Positions 48,682-55,997 of a stretch of 64,000 nucleotides of DNA are shown piece by piece. Below the pieces are notes generated by a model. The model was not told where the DNA came from and did no database searches. It worked only from the letters and a program-made list of their open reading frames with translations. Position 1 is the first letter of the stretch. Every line of letters starts with the position of its first letter. The position numbers were made by a program, and so were the translations under genes. Source of the stretch: G963668655 sp963668655 (GTDB lineage Bacteria; Myxococcota_A; SURF-8); assembly GCA_963668655.2 (NCBI GenBank), contig CAXXPQ010000001.1, positions 372,001-436,000 of the forward strand. Reading direction: 5' to 3'.

Positions 48682-49481
48682 GGAACCTCGGCGTCTATTT
48701 CCATTACGCCCTGATCGGCTTTCTGGAACTTCTGGCCTATCGGGTCACGGTGGTCATGCTGGCCTTTTCCATTCCGGTGATTCTCTTCGCCCGCTACTTC
48801 GTCTTCGCCGCGCTCTACAAGACGGACGGGCAGACGGTGGAAGGCTACAGCCTGCAAGGCATCCTGACCTACCTGGCCGTGGCCTGGATCCTGCGCTCGT
48901 TTTTCAGAAGCGGGACTGATCGCCGCATCGGGCGCAGCGTACGCGAGGGCGACATCGTGTTCGACCTGCTCCGTCCGGTGGACTATCACGCGCTCACCTT
49001 TTTCCGCTCCTTCGGAAAGAGCCTGAACCGCTTTCTTCTGGTGTCGTTGCCCATGATTCTGATTCTGGCGGGAACGGACCTGCTCGCGCCGCCCGCCGGT
49101 TTCGGAGCGCTCGTCGCCTTTCTTTTCGCCGTGGCCATCGCCTACGTCCTGGCCTTCGAGACCCAGTTCTTCATCGGCATTCTGGCGTTTTTCACGGGGT
49201 ACAACATCAACATCATCTGGACGTTCGACATGATCGTGCAGATCCTGGCCGGGCTGCTGCTGCCCATTCATTTCTTCCCGGAAGCCGCCCGCCGGGTGAT
49301 CGAGTGGATGCCCTTCCGGCACATCTACTACACGCCGGTGCAGCTCTACATGGGGCAGATCGACGCGGCCCACGCGCCGGAACTGCTGGCCGAGGCCTGC
49401 CTGTGGACGCTGGCGTTCGGCGGGCTCAACTGGATCGTCTATCGCGCCGGGCGGAACCGCCTGGCCATCGCGGGCGGCTGA
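48678..49481 (+). CDS. ABC-2-type permease
   Basis: A protein of 267 residues with six membrane segments. The region SVREGDIVFDLLRPVDYH is typical of COG4587/COG3694 permeases of the COG4586 system. Start ATG overlaps the ATPase stop (ATGA). Usually two permeases accompany this ATPase; here the next gene is a DMT transporter, so the permease may act as a homodimer or the second partner is elsewhere. Confidence 0.88.
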   Translation: MRNLGVYFHYALIGFLELLAYRVTVVMLAFSIPVILFARYFVFAALYKTDGQTVEGYSLQGILTYLAVAWILRSFFRSGTDRRIGRSVREGDIVFDLLRPVDYHALTFFRSFGKSLNRFLLVSLPMILILAGTDLLAPPAGFGALVAFLFAVAIAYVLAFETQFFIGILAFFTGYNINIIWTFDMIVQILAGLLLPIHFFPEAARRVIEWMPFRHIYYTPVQLYMGQIDAAHAPELLAEACLWTLAFGGLNWIVYRAGRNRLAIAGG

Positions 49482-49486
49482 GGTCC

Positions 49487-50362
49487 ATGGCCTGGCTGCT
49501 GCTCTCCCTGGCCTGCGGACTGTTCACGGCCTTGCAGGGCGCGTCCGTCAAGAAGGCGCTCACGGGAAACGACCACCTCCTGGCCGCCTGGTCGTCGGCC
49601 CTGTTCAGCGTGCCTTGGTTCGCTCTTTTTCTCTTCGCCAAAGGCGAGCCGATCCCCCGTCCGCCGCCGGATTTCTATCCGTACCTGGGGCTGAACCTGC
49701 TGATGCTGGCGCTCTCTTTGACCTTGTATTTCAAGTCCATCCAGGTGGGGGAATTCGGCCGGGACGTGCCGCTTCTGTCCTTGACGCCCATCTTCATGAT
49801 CTTCACCAGCCGCGCGATTCTGGGCCAGGCGCTGGGGTCATTGGGCGTGGCGGCGATTCTGGTGGTGGTGGCCGGTTGCCTCGTCATCCAGAAACAGCCC
49901 GGGCGAAGCCTGGGCGGGATGTTCGCCGCGCCGTTTCGCGAACGCGGCTCGCGGCTGATGCTCATGGTGGCGCTCATTTGGAGCGTTTCCGGAAACGTGG
50001 ACAAGCTGTGCGTGGATCGCGTGGGGCCGTGGGCCTACGCGCTGATCTTCAACGGAGCCTTCGCCGTGGTCTACATTCCCGTGCTGCTGGCCGGCCGGGT
50101 GCCCGTCGCGGCGGGACTCCGGCGGATGCGCCGACCCATGTTTCTGGTGGGGCTTTTTACGGCCCTGCTCTTTCTCTCCCAGATGTCCGCCCTGGCCGTC
50201 GCGCCCCACGTCGCCTATGTCATCACGCTGAAGCGCGGCGGGCTGTTGCTGTTCAGCGTGCTGGGCGGTGCGTTGTGGTTCGGCGAGCGCCATACCGGCT
50301 GGCGGCTCGTGGGTTCGGCGGCCATCTTCGCGGGGCTTCTGCTGCTGGCGCTCGAAGCCTGA
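49487..50362 (+). CDS. EamA/DMT-family transporter
   Basis: A protein of 291 residues with ten predicted membrane segments in two EamA halves. Conserved start WLLLSLACGLFTALQGASVKKAL and second half SVSGNVDKLCVDRVGPWAYALI. A drug/metabolite transporter of the inner membrane; substrate unknown. It begins 5 bases after the permease stop, so it is part of the ABC operon. Confidence 0.88.
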   Translation: MAWLLLSLACGLFTALQGASVKKALTGNDHLLAAWSSALFSVPWFALFLFAKGEPIPRPPPDFYPYLGLNLLMLALSLTLYFKSIQVGEFGRDVPLLSLTPIFMIFTSRAILGQALGSLGVAAILVVVAGCLVIQKQPGRSLGGMFAAPFRERGSRLMLMVALIWSVSGNVDKLCVDRVGPWAYALIFNGAFAVVYIPVLLAGRVPVAAGLRRMRRPMFLVGLFTALLFLSQMSALAVAPHVAYVITLKRGGLLLFSVLGGALWFGERHTGWRLVGSAAIFAGLLLLALEA

Positions 50363-50401
50363 CGTCCCCCGATTCTTCCGGCAAGCGACGCTGGGCTCGC
50401 C

Positions 50402-52027
50402 TCAGTTGGCGGCGAGTTCCCGGGCGGCGGGGAGCGGTCCCCGGGGCCAGAGCGAACGGGCGGCCTTACGCATGGCGGAAAGGATGGGTGCGGGATCGTG
50501 ATCGAAGGCGAAGTACACGGGCCGCCGGTTCTCGATCCGCGCCGCTTCCAGGGCTTCGAGATAGGGGCGGTTGAGTTTGCGCCACTGGGTCACCAGGCGA
50601 TGGCAGAAAAGCAGCACCACGCCGTCGATGAAGCGGCGCTTCACGAGTCGTCCCACCGCCCGGCGTCTGGAATAGTAGCGGTCGTAGGCTTCCAGGTGCA
50701 GGCGCTGGAGATCCCAGGGATCGATCTTCATCGGATCGATGACCGCATGCAGGGCGTCGTACTGGCTCCAGTCGTAGGTGGTGATGCGGCCTTCGCTCTT
50801 GACCTTCTCGAACAACGGCGTGCCGGGAAAAGGCGTCAGAACCATGAACTGGGAGGTGAAGGTGCCGCTTTCGCAGGCGAAGTCGGTGGTGGCCTTCAGG
50901 CTTTCGGCGGTGTCGCTGTCGAAACCCATGATGAACATGCCGTGCACGTCCAGGCCGTATTCGTTGATCTTGCGCACGGTGTGCTGCATGTCCTCCACGG
51001 TTTGGCGCTTGTTCATCTCTTTGAGCGCCTCGGGGTTGGCGGACTCGAACCCGATGTACAGGTTCTTGCAGCCCGTGCGACGGAACAGATCCAGCATTTC
51101 GTCGTCCTTGGCGATATCCGTACGCACCTGGCTGGCCCAGCTTCCGAACAGGCGCATATCGAGCCCCGCGCGTTCGAGCAGTTCCCTGGCGTTCTTGCGA
51201 TTGGCGGTGAAGTTGTCGTCGTAGAAGAAGACGTGAATGTCCCGGTCGCGGTATTGCTCCAGTTCGCCGATGATGTTGTCCACCGAGCGATAGCGCATCT
51301 TGCGACCGAACATCTGGATGACGGAACAGAAGTTGCAGCCGAAGGGGCAGCCCCGGGAGAAGATCATGGGCAGGATGGGCTTGAAATGGAAATTCTTGGT
51401 CATTTCGAAGCCCTGGATCAGCGAGAAATCCGCGTACGGCAGGCTGTCCAGATCCTCGATGGTGCTCGACCATTCGTTTTGGAGCATGCGGCCGTCCTCG
51501 CCCCGCCAGCAGAGATTGGGGACGTGCTCCAGCCGTCCCTTTCCGAACAGAGCATCCAGAAGCTTCGGCAGCGCTTCCTCTCCCTCGCCGCGAACCACGT
51601 AGTCCGAATGCTCCAGGGCCTCGGCGGGCAGAAAGGAAACGTGGGGGCCGCCCATAATCACCGGAACGCCGTAGTCCCGTAAAGCGTCCGCCAGCTGGTA
51701 GGCCCGGACCGCCGTTCCGGAAAGCGTTGAGATTCCAACCACATCCGCCTTCAGCATTTCCTTGAAATCGATGGGAGCGATGTCCTCCACGTAGACCTTC
51801 ACCTCCCAGCCCAGGTTTCGCATGATGGTGCCCAGCAGCACGGTTCCCATGCGGGGAAGCTTCATGTCCGAGAAAACATGGCGGCCGGGAACGGACGGTT
51901 CCAGCAGCACCAGGCGCATTTTTCTCTCGTCCTCCCGCTTCCAGGGGCGGGAATACAGGGCTCTGCGTCGGGGGATAACGCGGTTTTCGTCGAAGAGTGC
52001 AACGGCGGCATCGGGATGACAGGACAT
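50402..52027 (-). CDS. B12-binding-domain radical SAM protein
   Basis: A protein of 541 residues. Residues about 37-170 are a cobalamin-binding Rossmann domain (RLVLLEPSVPGRHVFSDMKL, VVGISTLSGTAVRAYQLAD, VIMGGPHVSFLPAEAL). The radical SAM motif is CPFGCNFC (about 226-233). Then YIGFESANPEALKEMNK and FIMGFDSDTAESL follow. Relatives methylate or rearrange unactivated carbons in lipids and natural products (hopanoid and bacteriochlorophyll enzymes, for example); the product here is unknown. The first ATG has AAGGAG; a second possible start at 51919 (MRLVLL) also has GGAGG and would trim 36 residues. The leader from its promoter is about 200 bases. Confidence 0.9.
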   Translation of the reverse strand: MSCHPDAAVALFDENRVIPRRRALYSRPWKREDERKMRLVLLEPSVPGRHVFSDMKLPRMGTVLLGTIMRNLGWEVKVYVEDIAPIDFKEMLKADVVGISTLSGTAVRAYQLADALRDYGVPVIMGGPHVSFLPAEALEHSDYVVRGEGEEALPKLLDALFGKGRLEHVPNLCWRGEDGRMLQNEWSSTIEDLDSLPYADFSLIQGFEMTKNFHFKPILPMIFSRGCPFGCNFCSVIQMFGRKMRYRSVDNIIGELEQYRDRDIHVFFYDDNFTANRKNARELLERAGLDMRLFGSWASQVRTDIAKDDEMLDLFRRTGCKNLYIGFESANPEALKEMNKRQTVEDMQHTVRKINEYGLDVHGMFIMGFDSDTAESLKATTDFACESGTFTSQFMVLTPFPGTPLFEKVKSEGRITTYDWSQYDALHAVIDPMKIDPWDLQRLHLEAYDRYYSRRRAVGRLVKRRFIDGVVLLFCHRLVTQWRKLNRPYLEALEAARIENRRPVYFAFDHDPAPILSAMRKAARSLWPRGPLPAARELAAN

Positions 52028-52228
52028 GGTCGGATCTCCTTTTCGTCAGGGACGCGCGAATCGAAAATCGGGGGCGTCGGATCCGTTTTCCTGAAGGGGC
52101 TCAAGCCGCGGGATGAAACGGCGGAATTTTCAGAACCGAATTTACCGCGCCGTATCGTTCATCCATTCCTGCGAGGCGAAATCGGTCGGGAAACCGAAAC
52201 CCCTTCCTCCGAACGCCGGATGACGTTT

Positions 52229-52258
52229 ACAGTAGCGCCGTTTCCGGATCGATTTCAA
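52229..52258 (-). promoter_or_regulatory. Promoter of the B12 radical SAM gene (minus strand)
   Basis: Minus strand: TTGAAA (52258-52253), 18 bases, TACTGT (52234-52229). Confidence 0.45.
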
Positions 52259-52366
52259 GAGAAAACCGTGGATTTACAGTACTTTTACATTTCTCCCACG
52301 ATGGTGGGATGCGCCGCGCCCCTGAAAGATGAACCGTTTCCTTTTCCAAATTCCTTCAACATTTCG

Positions 52367-52396
52367 TTGGTGCCCGGCGAAGGCATCTGCTATAAT
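52367..52396 (+). promoter_or_regulatory. Promoter of the Cys-rich lipoprotein pair
   Basis: TTGGTG at 52367-52372, 18 bases, perfect TATAAT at 52391-52396. The leader is about 90 bases. Confidence 0.6.
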
Positions 52397-52491
52397 GTTT
52401 TCTCAAAACGTTCCGGAATCGGGTGAAAAACCGCCGTTTCCGAAACCCGCACACAGGGAACCCATAGCCGTCTTTCAAGGAGGAACCGAGA

Positions 52492-52983
52492 ATGGAGCGC
52501 AACCTTCCATTCGTCGCGAATCGAACCATCCGCTTCCTTTTCGCCCTTGGCCTGCTGCCCCTCCTGATGGGCTGCGGCGGAGAGGACAACGTCCCCGACT
52601 TCGGGGTGGAGACTCTCTGCGACCGGCTGGTGGACTGCTGCAACAGCGTGGACGCCGAATTCTGCGAGCCGGTGGGCGATTCGCCGCAACTGAAAAAACT
52701 CTGCGCCATCAGCCTGCAAGCCGACGTGGACGACATGGTCAACGCCGTTCCGGGAGTCTGCGACGAATGGTACGGCCATCAGGCCGCCTTCACCCGCTGT
52801 CTGGGTTCGGAGGAATATCTCTGCGACGAACTCATGGGCGAGGACTACGAATCGGACTACGCCGACATCTGCGCCGATGAATGCAAGCAACTGGTGGAAT
52901 ACAAAGAGGATTACCTGGTGGACGAGTGCGGCGAGATCGTCGCCGTGGACGTGAACTCCGAAATCTGCAACCTGATCCTTTAA
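52492..52983 (+). CDS. Small Cys-rich lipoprotein, paralogue 1
   Basis: A protein of 163 residues. The signal peptide ends LLPLLMGCGG (lipobox). The mature protein is acidic with about 13 Cys (LCDRLVDCCNSVDAEFC, VCDEWY, RCLGS, ICADECKQL) and is probably a compact disulfide-rich domain. The second lipoprotein downstream has a similar spacing of Cys and length, so they are likely diverged paralogues. No family recognised. Good ribosome site AAGGAGGA. Confidence 0.8.
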   Translation: MERNLPFVANRTIRFLFALGLLPLLMGCGGEDNVPDFGVETLCDRLVDCCNSVDAEFCEPVGDSPQLKKLCAISLQADVDDMVNAVPGVCDEWYGHQAAFTRCLGSEEYLCDELMGEDYESDYADICADECKQLVEYKEDYLVDECGEIVAVDVNSEICNLIL

Positions 52984-53018
52984 CCGAAGCGCCACCGGGA
53001 ACAAAAGGAGGTCTTTCC

Positions 53019-53462
53019 ATGACCACCCGTCGAATCGTTTCAGCCGTTCTGCTGTTTTTGCCCGCGTTCTTTCTGTTTTCCTGCGCCGAGGACGACGCCA
53101 TCATCGGCAGTTGCCAGCGGCAGCTCGAATGCGGCTTTCTGGAAGACGTGGAAGACGCCAAGGACTGCTCCATCGAGGTGAACCGGATCCTGGATCATCT
53201 GGAACTGGTCAGCGGCAACAACGCCGCCTGCACGGATCTTCTGGAACAGTACAAGCAGTCCAACGACTGCGTGAGAAAACTGGACTGCGCCGAGATGGCC
53301 GAGACGGACAACAACGGCGTTACGGAATTGCAGAAATGCTACAGCCGCTTCGCGGAAAAGGTGGATGCCCTGCAATCCGAGGATCCGGACAAATACGAAG
53401 ATTGCAACCCCGGCTGCTCGGGTGCCTTCTGTCCCATGGACGAGGGCATTCTCTGGGAGTGA
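53019..53462 (+). CDS. Small Cys-rich lipoprotein, paralogue 2
   Basis: A protein of 147 residues. Signal peptide ending AFFLFSCAED (lipobox). Mature part acidic with about 10 Cys (SCQRQLECGFLEDVEDAKDC, CTDLLEQYKQSNDC, DCNPGC, FCPMDE). Strong ribosome site AAAAGGAGGT. It follows paralogue 1 by 35 bases in one transcript. Function unknown; both look like extracellular or outer-leaflet modules. Confidence 0.8.
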   Translation: MTTRRIVSAVLLFLPAFFLFSCAEDDAIIGSCQRQLECGFLEDVEDAKDCSIEVNRILDHLELVSGNNAACTDLLEQYKQSNDCVRKLDCAEMAETDNNGVTELQKCYSRFAEKVDALQSEDPDKYEDCNPGCSGAFCPMDEGILWE

Positions 53463-53501
53463 TCCTCCCTGTCTTCCGTTTCCCCGTCCCGTTCGAGAAT
53501 C

Positions 53502-54242
53502 TCAGGGCAGAAATTCCATGGGATCCACCGGCTTCTTGCCATAGCGGATCTCGAAGTGCAGGTGGTAGCCCGTGGCCCGGCCCGTGTCGCCCACCCGGGC
53601 GATGACCTGGCCCCGCCGCACCCGTTCGCCCACGTCCACCAGGTTTTCCCGGTTGTGGGCGTAGACGCTGAAGAAACGGTGCTCGTGTTCCAGAATCACC
53701 AGGTTGCCGTAGCCCCGCTGGCGGTCGTCGGAATAGATCACCCGGCCCGCCGCCGCCGCCACGATGGGCGTTCCCTTCGGAGCGCTGATGTCCACGCCGT
53801 TGTGGGTTTTTCCGTTGCGCAGCCCGAAGCCGCTCGTCACCACGCCTTCCACCGGCCAGCGGAACTTGACCAGCCCCTTGGGCACGCCGGAAAGGCTCCG
53901 CTGCTTGATGTCCTTGTTTTGTTTGGAAAGCCAGCCCGAGCCCGAACCCGCGGACGACGATTTCTTCTTCGGCGGGCTCTTGGCGGCCACCAGGACGCTT
54001 TTCTCGAACTCCGCCCCCGGCACGAAGATCTGGTCTCCCGGATGGATGACGTCCTCGTCCAGCAGGTAGTTCACTTCCTTCAACGTGGCCACGGAGACGT
54101 TGTAGGTGTTGGAGATACGGGCCAGGGTCTCGCCTTTTCTGACGGTGTGATAGATGCCGAAAGGGGTGTAGCAGGCCGTCGCCAGAAAGGCGATCCAGAC
54201 GATCAGTACGGCGATGGGTAGCGAACGGAAGGCGTTTCGCAA
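53502..54242 (-). CDS. nlpD: NlpD-type lipoprotein: LysM plus M23 domain
   Basis: A protein of 246 residues. The signal peptide ends FLATACYTP (lipobox). A LysM domain (about 31-77, YHTVRKGETLARISNTYNV) precedes the M23 domain (about 125-246). The domain has TSGFGLRNGKTHNGVDISAP, VYAHNREN and HLHFEI, so the zinc residues are present; E. coli NlpD lacks some of them and only activates an amidase. It probably acts in septal peptidoglycan separation. The start is TTG at 54242, because an in-frame TAA lies just upstream and no ATG is available. A two-codon ORF (ATG GAC TAG) with its own GGAG precedes it. It is the last gene of the surE-yqaA-nlpD operon. Confidence 0.9.
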   Translation of the reverse strand: MRNAFRSLPIAVLIVWIAFLATACYTPFGIYHTVRKGETLARISNTYNVSVATLKEVNYLLDEDVIHPGDQIFVPGAEFEKSVLVAAKSPPKKKSSSAGSGSGWLSKQNKDIKQRSLSGVPKGLVKFRWPVEGVVTSGFGLRNGKTHNGVDISAPKGTPIVAAAAGRVIYSDDRQRGYGNLVILEHEHRFFSVYAHNRENLVDVGERVRRGQVIARVGDTGRATGYHLHFEIRYGKKPVDPMEFLP

Positions 54243-54276
54243 AATGGCCTGCCTAGTCCATGGTTAACTCCATTCA

Positions 54277-54885
54277 TTAGAACATGTATTTTATCACAAC
54301 GAAGCCCAAGATCAAGAGCGCGGCGAAAGAAATCGCCAATATTTCAAAATACTTGTCGATCCATTCCTTGATCGGATCCCCGAAAAAGTAGATCAGTACG
54401 CCTTCCAGGCCGAAGCGGAATCCCCGTCCCAGGGCGGAGGCGACCAGGAAGGTGACGATATCCGATTTGCACACGCCGGCCGTGATGGTGAAGACCTTGT
54501 AGGGAATCGGCGTGATGGCCGCCACCACCACCGCGATGAAACTGTGCTCGTTGAAGACTGTGGAAAGCCGCTCGTAGACCTCCCATCCGTGGTAGAAATC
54601 GATGATGGCACGGCCCACCGTTTCGAACAGCGCGAAGCCGATGTAGTATCCCAGCACGCCGCCCACCACCGACGCGGAGGTGCAGTAGAAGGCGAAGCGC
54701 AGGGCCTTGCTGCGGTTTCCAAGGGCCAGGGCCATCAGCAGCGGATCCGGGGGAATGGGGAAAAACGAGGACTCCGCGAAGGAGAGAATCACCAGCGCCG
54801 GCGAGCCGTACTTGGTTTCCGCCCAGTGCAGCACCCAGTCGTACAGCGCCCGCACAAACCCCATGATCTTCCGGTACAGCCCCAT
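54277..54885 (-). CDS. yqaA: DedA/YqaA-type membrane protein
   Basis: A protein of 202 residues with about four to five membrane segments. YqaA-like features are YGSPALVILSFAESSFFPIPPDPLL near the start, VGGVLGYYIGFALFE and ITPIPYKVFTITAGV. DedA relatives are linked to lipid carrier flipping; YqaA's role is unknown. It starts with a good ribosome site (AAGGAGAG). It lies between surE and nlpD, where many proteobacteria also place yqaA. Confidence 0.88.
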   Translation of the reverse strand: MGLYRKIMGFVRALYDWVLHWAETKYGSPALVILSFAESSFFPIPPDPLLMALALGNRSKALRFAFYCTSASVVGGVLGYYIGFALFETVGRAIIDFYHGWEVYERLSTVFNEHSFIAVVVAAITPIPYKVFTITAGVCKSDIVTFLVASALGRGFRFGLEGVLIYFFGDPIKEWIDKYFEILAISFAALLILGFVVIKYMF

Positions 54886-54936
54886 GAAATCTCTCCTTGT
54901 CCGTCGTTCCTCTTCGGGTGTCGTCGTTTTGGGCCT

Positions 54937-55716
54937 TCAGAATGCATCCTCGCCGTTCAGTTCGGATTCCAGACGGCTCTTTTTCTCCAGGATATCGTAG
55001 GCGGTCATGTCCAGGGTCAGCGGCGTCACACTGACGAATCCCCGCTCCACCGCGTCGATGTCGCCGTTTTCCATGGGTTCGCTGCCGTCGGGGTTCCCGC
55101 CGATCCAGTAGAAGCGCTTGCCCCGGGGATTGCGGAATTCCTCCACGCTCTGGCGGTAGCGCCGTTTTCCCAGGCGGGTCAGGCGAAACTCCAGCCGCTT
55201 TGCAACGGCGTCCTGCGGGACGTTGACGTTGAGCAGCTTCCCGTCCGCCCATTCGCCGCGTTCCGGCCCGCCCCGTTCCAGCCGGGCGGCGATGCGGCGG
55301 GCCGCCTCGGCGGCCGCGTCGAAACGGAAATCCCGGAAGGCCGCGAGCGACAGCGCCACCGAGGGAATTCCGGCCAGCGCGCCTTCCATGGCCGCCGCCA
55401 CCGTCCCCGAATACAGCACGTCCTCGCCCATGTTCGGCCCGTGGTTGACGCCGGAAAACACCAGGTCGGGCCGCTCGGGCAACAGGTGATAGAGCGCCAG
55501 GTACATGGCGTCCGTGGGCGTGCCCTCCACGGCGAAACGTCGCGGGCCCCGCTCGAAGACGCGCAGCGGCGCGGAGAGCGTGAGCTTGTGGCTGGCGCCG
55601 CTCTGCTCCCGTTCCGGGGCCACGGTCCAGACCTCGTGCGTTTCCGAAAACACCCGTTCCAGCGCCAGAAGGCCCTCGGCCCGGATGCCGTCGTCGTTGG
55701 TGAGAAGTATTCGCAA
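54937..55716 (-). CDS. surE: 5'/3'-nucleotidase SurE
   Basis: A protein of 259 residues with a TTG start; GGAGG lies 5 bases before it. SurE signature residues: LLTNDDGI at residues 4-11 (metal-binding Asp-Asp), APEREQSGASHKL, GTPTDAMYL and SGVNHGPNMGEDVLYSGTV. The family removes phosphate from nucleotides and polyphosphate and responds to stress. It heads the operon surE-yqaA-nlpD; in other bacteria pcm and rpoS are part of this cluster but are missing here. Confidence 0.93.
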   Translation of the reverse strand: MRILLTNDDGIRAEGLLALERVFSETHEVWTVAPEREQSGASHKLTLSAPLRVFERGPRRFAVEGTPTDAMYLALYHLLPERPDLVFSGVNHGPNMGEDVLYSGTVAAAMEGALAGIPSVALSLAAFRDFRFDAAAEAARRIAARLERGGPERGEWADGKLLNVNVPQDAVAKRLEFRLTRLGKRRYRQSVEEFRNPRGKRFYWIGGNPDGSEPMENGDIDAVERGFVSVTPLTLDMTAYDILEKKSRLESELNGEDAF

Positions 55717-55936
55717 ACCGTCCTCCGGTGGTGTCGGCGCGTCCGTTTTCGCGATCCGGTTCCTCCTTTGCGGAGTTTTTCTCCGGATCGGGCGAATGGC
55801 GGCCGGGGTTCGGCTTCCCATCGCCGGGTCTTTTGTATACCGGAAGGATGCCCGGGCTTCAAGAGAAAAGCACGGAAAAGGGAAAGCGGGGGGCGGCGGG
55901 AAACGGCCGGAGGCCCCCTTTCCGAAACCATGGAAA

Positions 55937-55966
55937 TTGACAGGCGACGCGCGGGCGTGCAACAAT
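55937..55966 (+). promoter_or_regulatory. Promoter of the POTRA/barrel gene, which decides its start
   Basis: Perfect TTGACA at 55937-55942, 18 bases, AACAAT at 55961-55966. The -10 box overlaps the ATG at 55965, so that ATG cannot be the start; the next in-frame ATG at 55998 is used. Confidence 0.65.
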
Positions 55967-55997
55967 GCGGAAAATTTACGGAATTCGGCGGGTGGAC

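Larger units (their letters stand above)
52028..52491. other. Divergent intergenic region with two promoters and a hairpin
   Basis: 464 bases. It holds the minus-strand promoter of the radical SAM gene (52229-52258), a hairpin TCCCAC-GATG-GTGGGA at 52294-52309 and the plus-strand promoter of the lipoprotein pair (52367-52396). I saw no cobalamin riboswitch consensus in the 200-base leader. No gene. Confidence 0.55.

Noticed and set aside
52028..52228. Cobalamin riboswitch before the B12-binding radical SAM gene
   Set aside because: The 200-base leader lacks a recognisable B12-box consensus; only the length is suggestive.
55965..55997. Upstream ATG of the POTRA/barrel gene
   Set aside because: Overlaps the -10 box of a TTGACA promoter; the ATG at 55998 has a ribosome site and gives a normal signal peptide.
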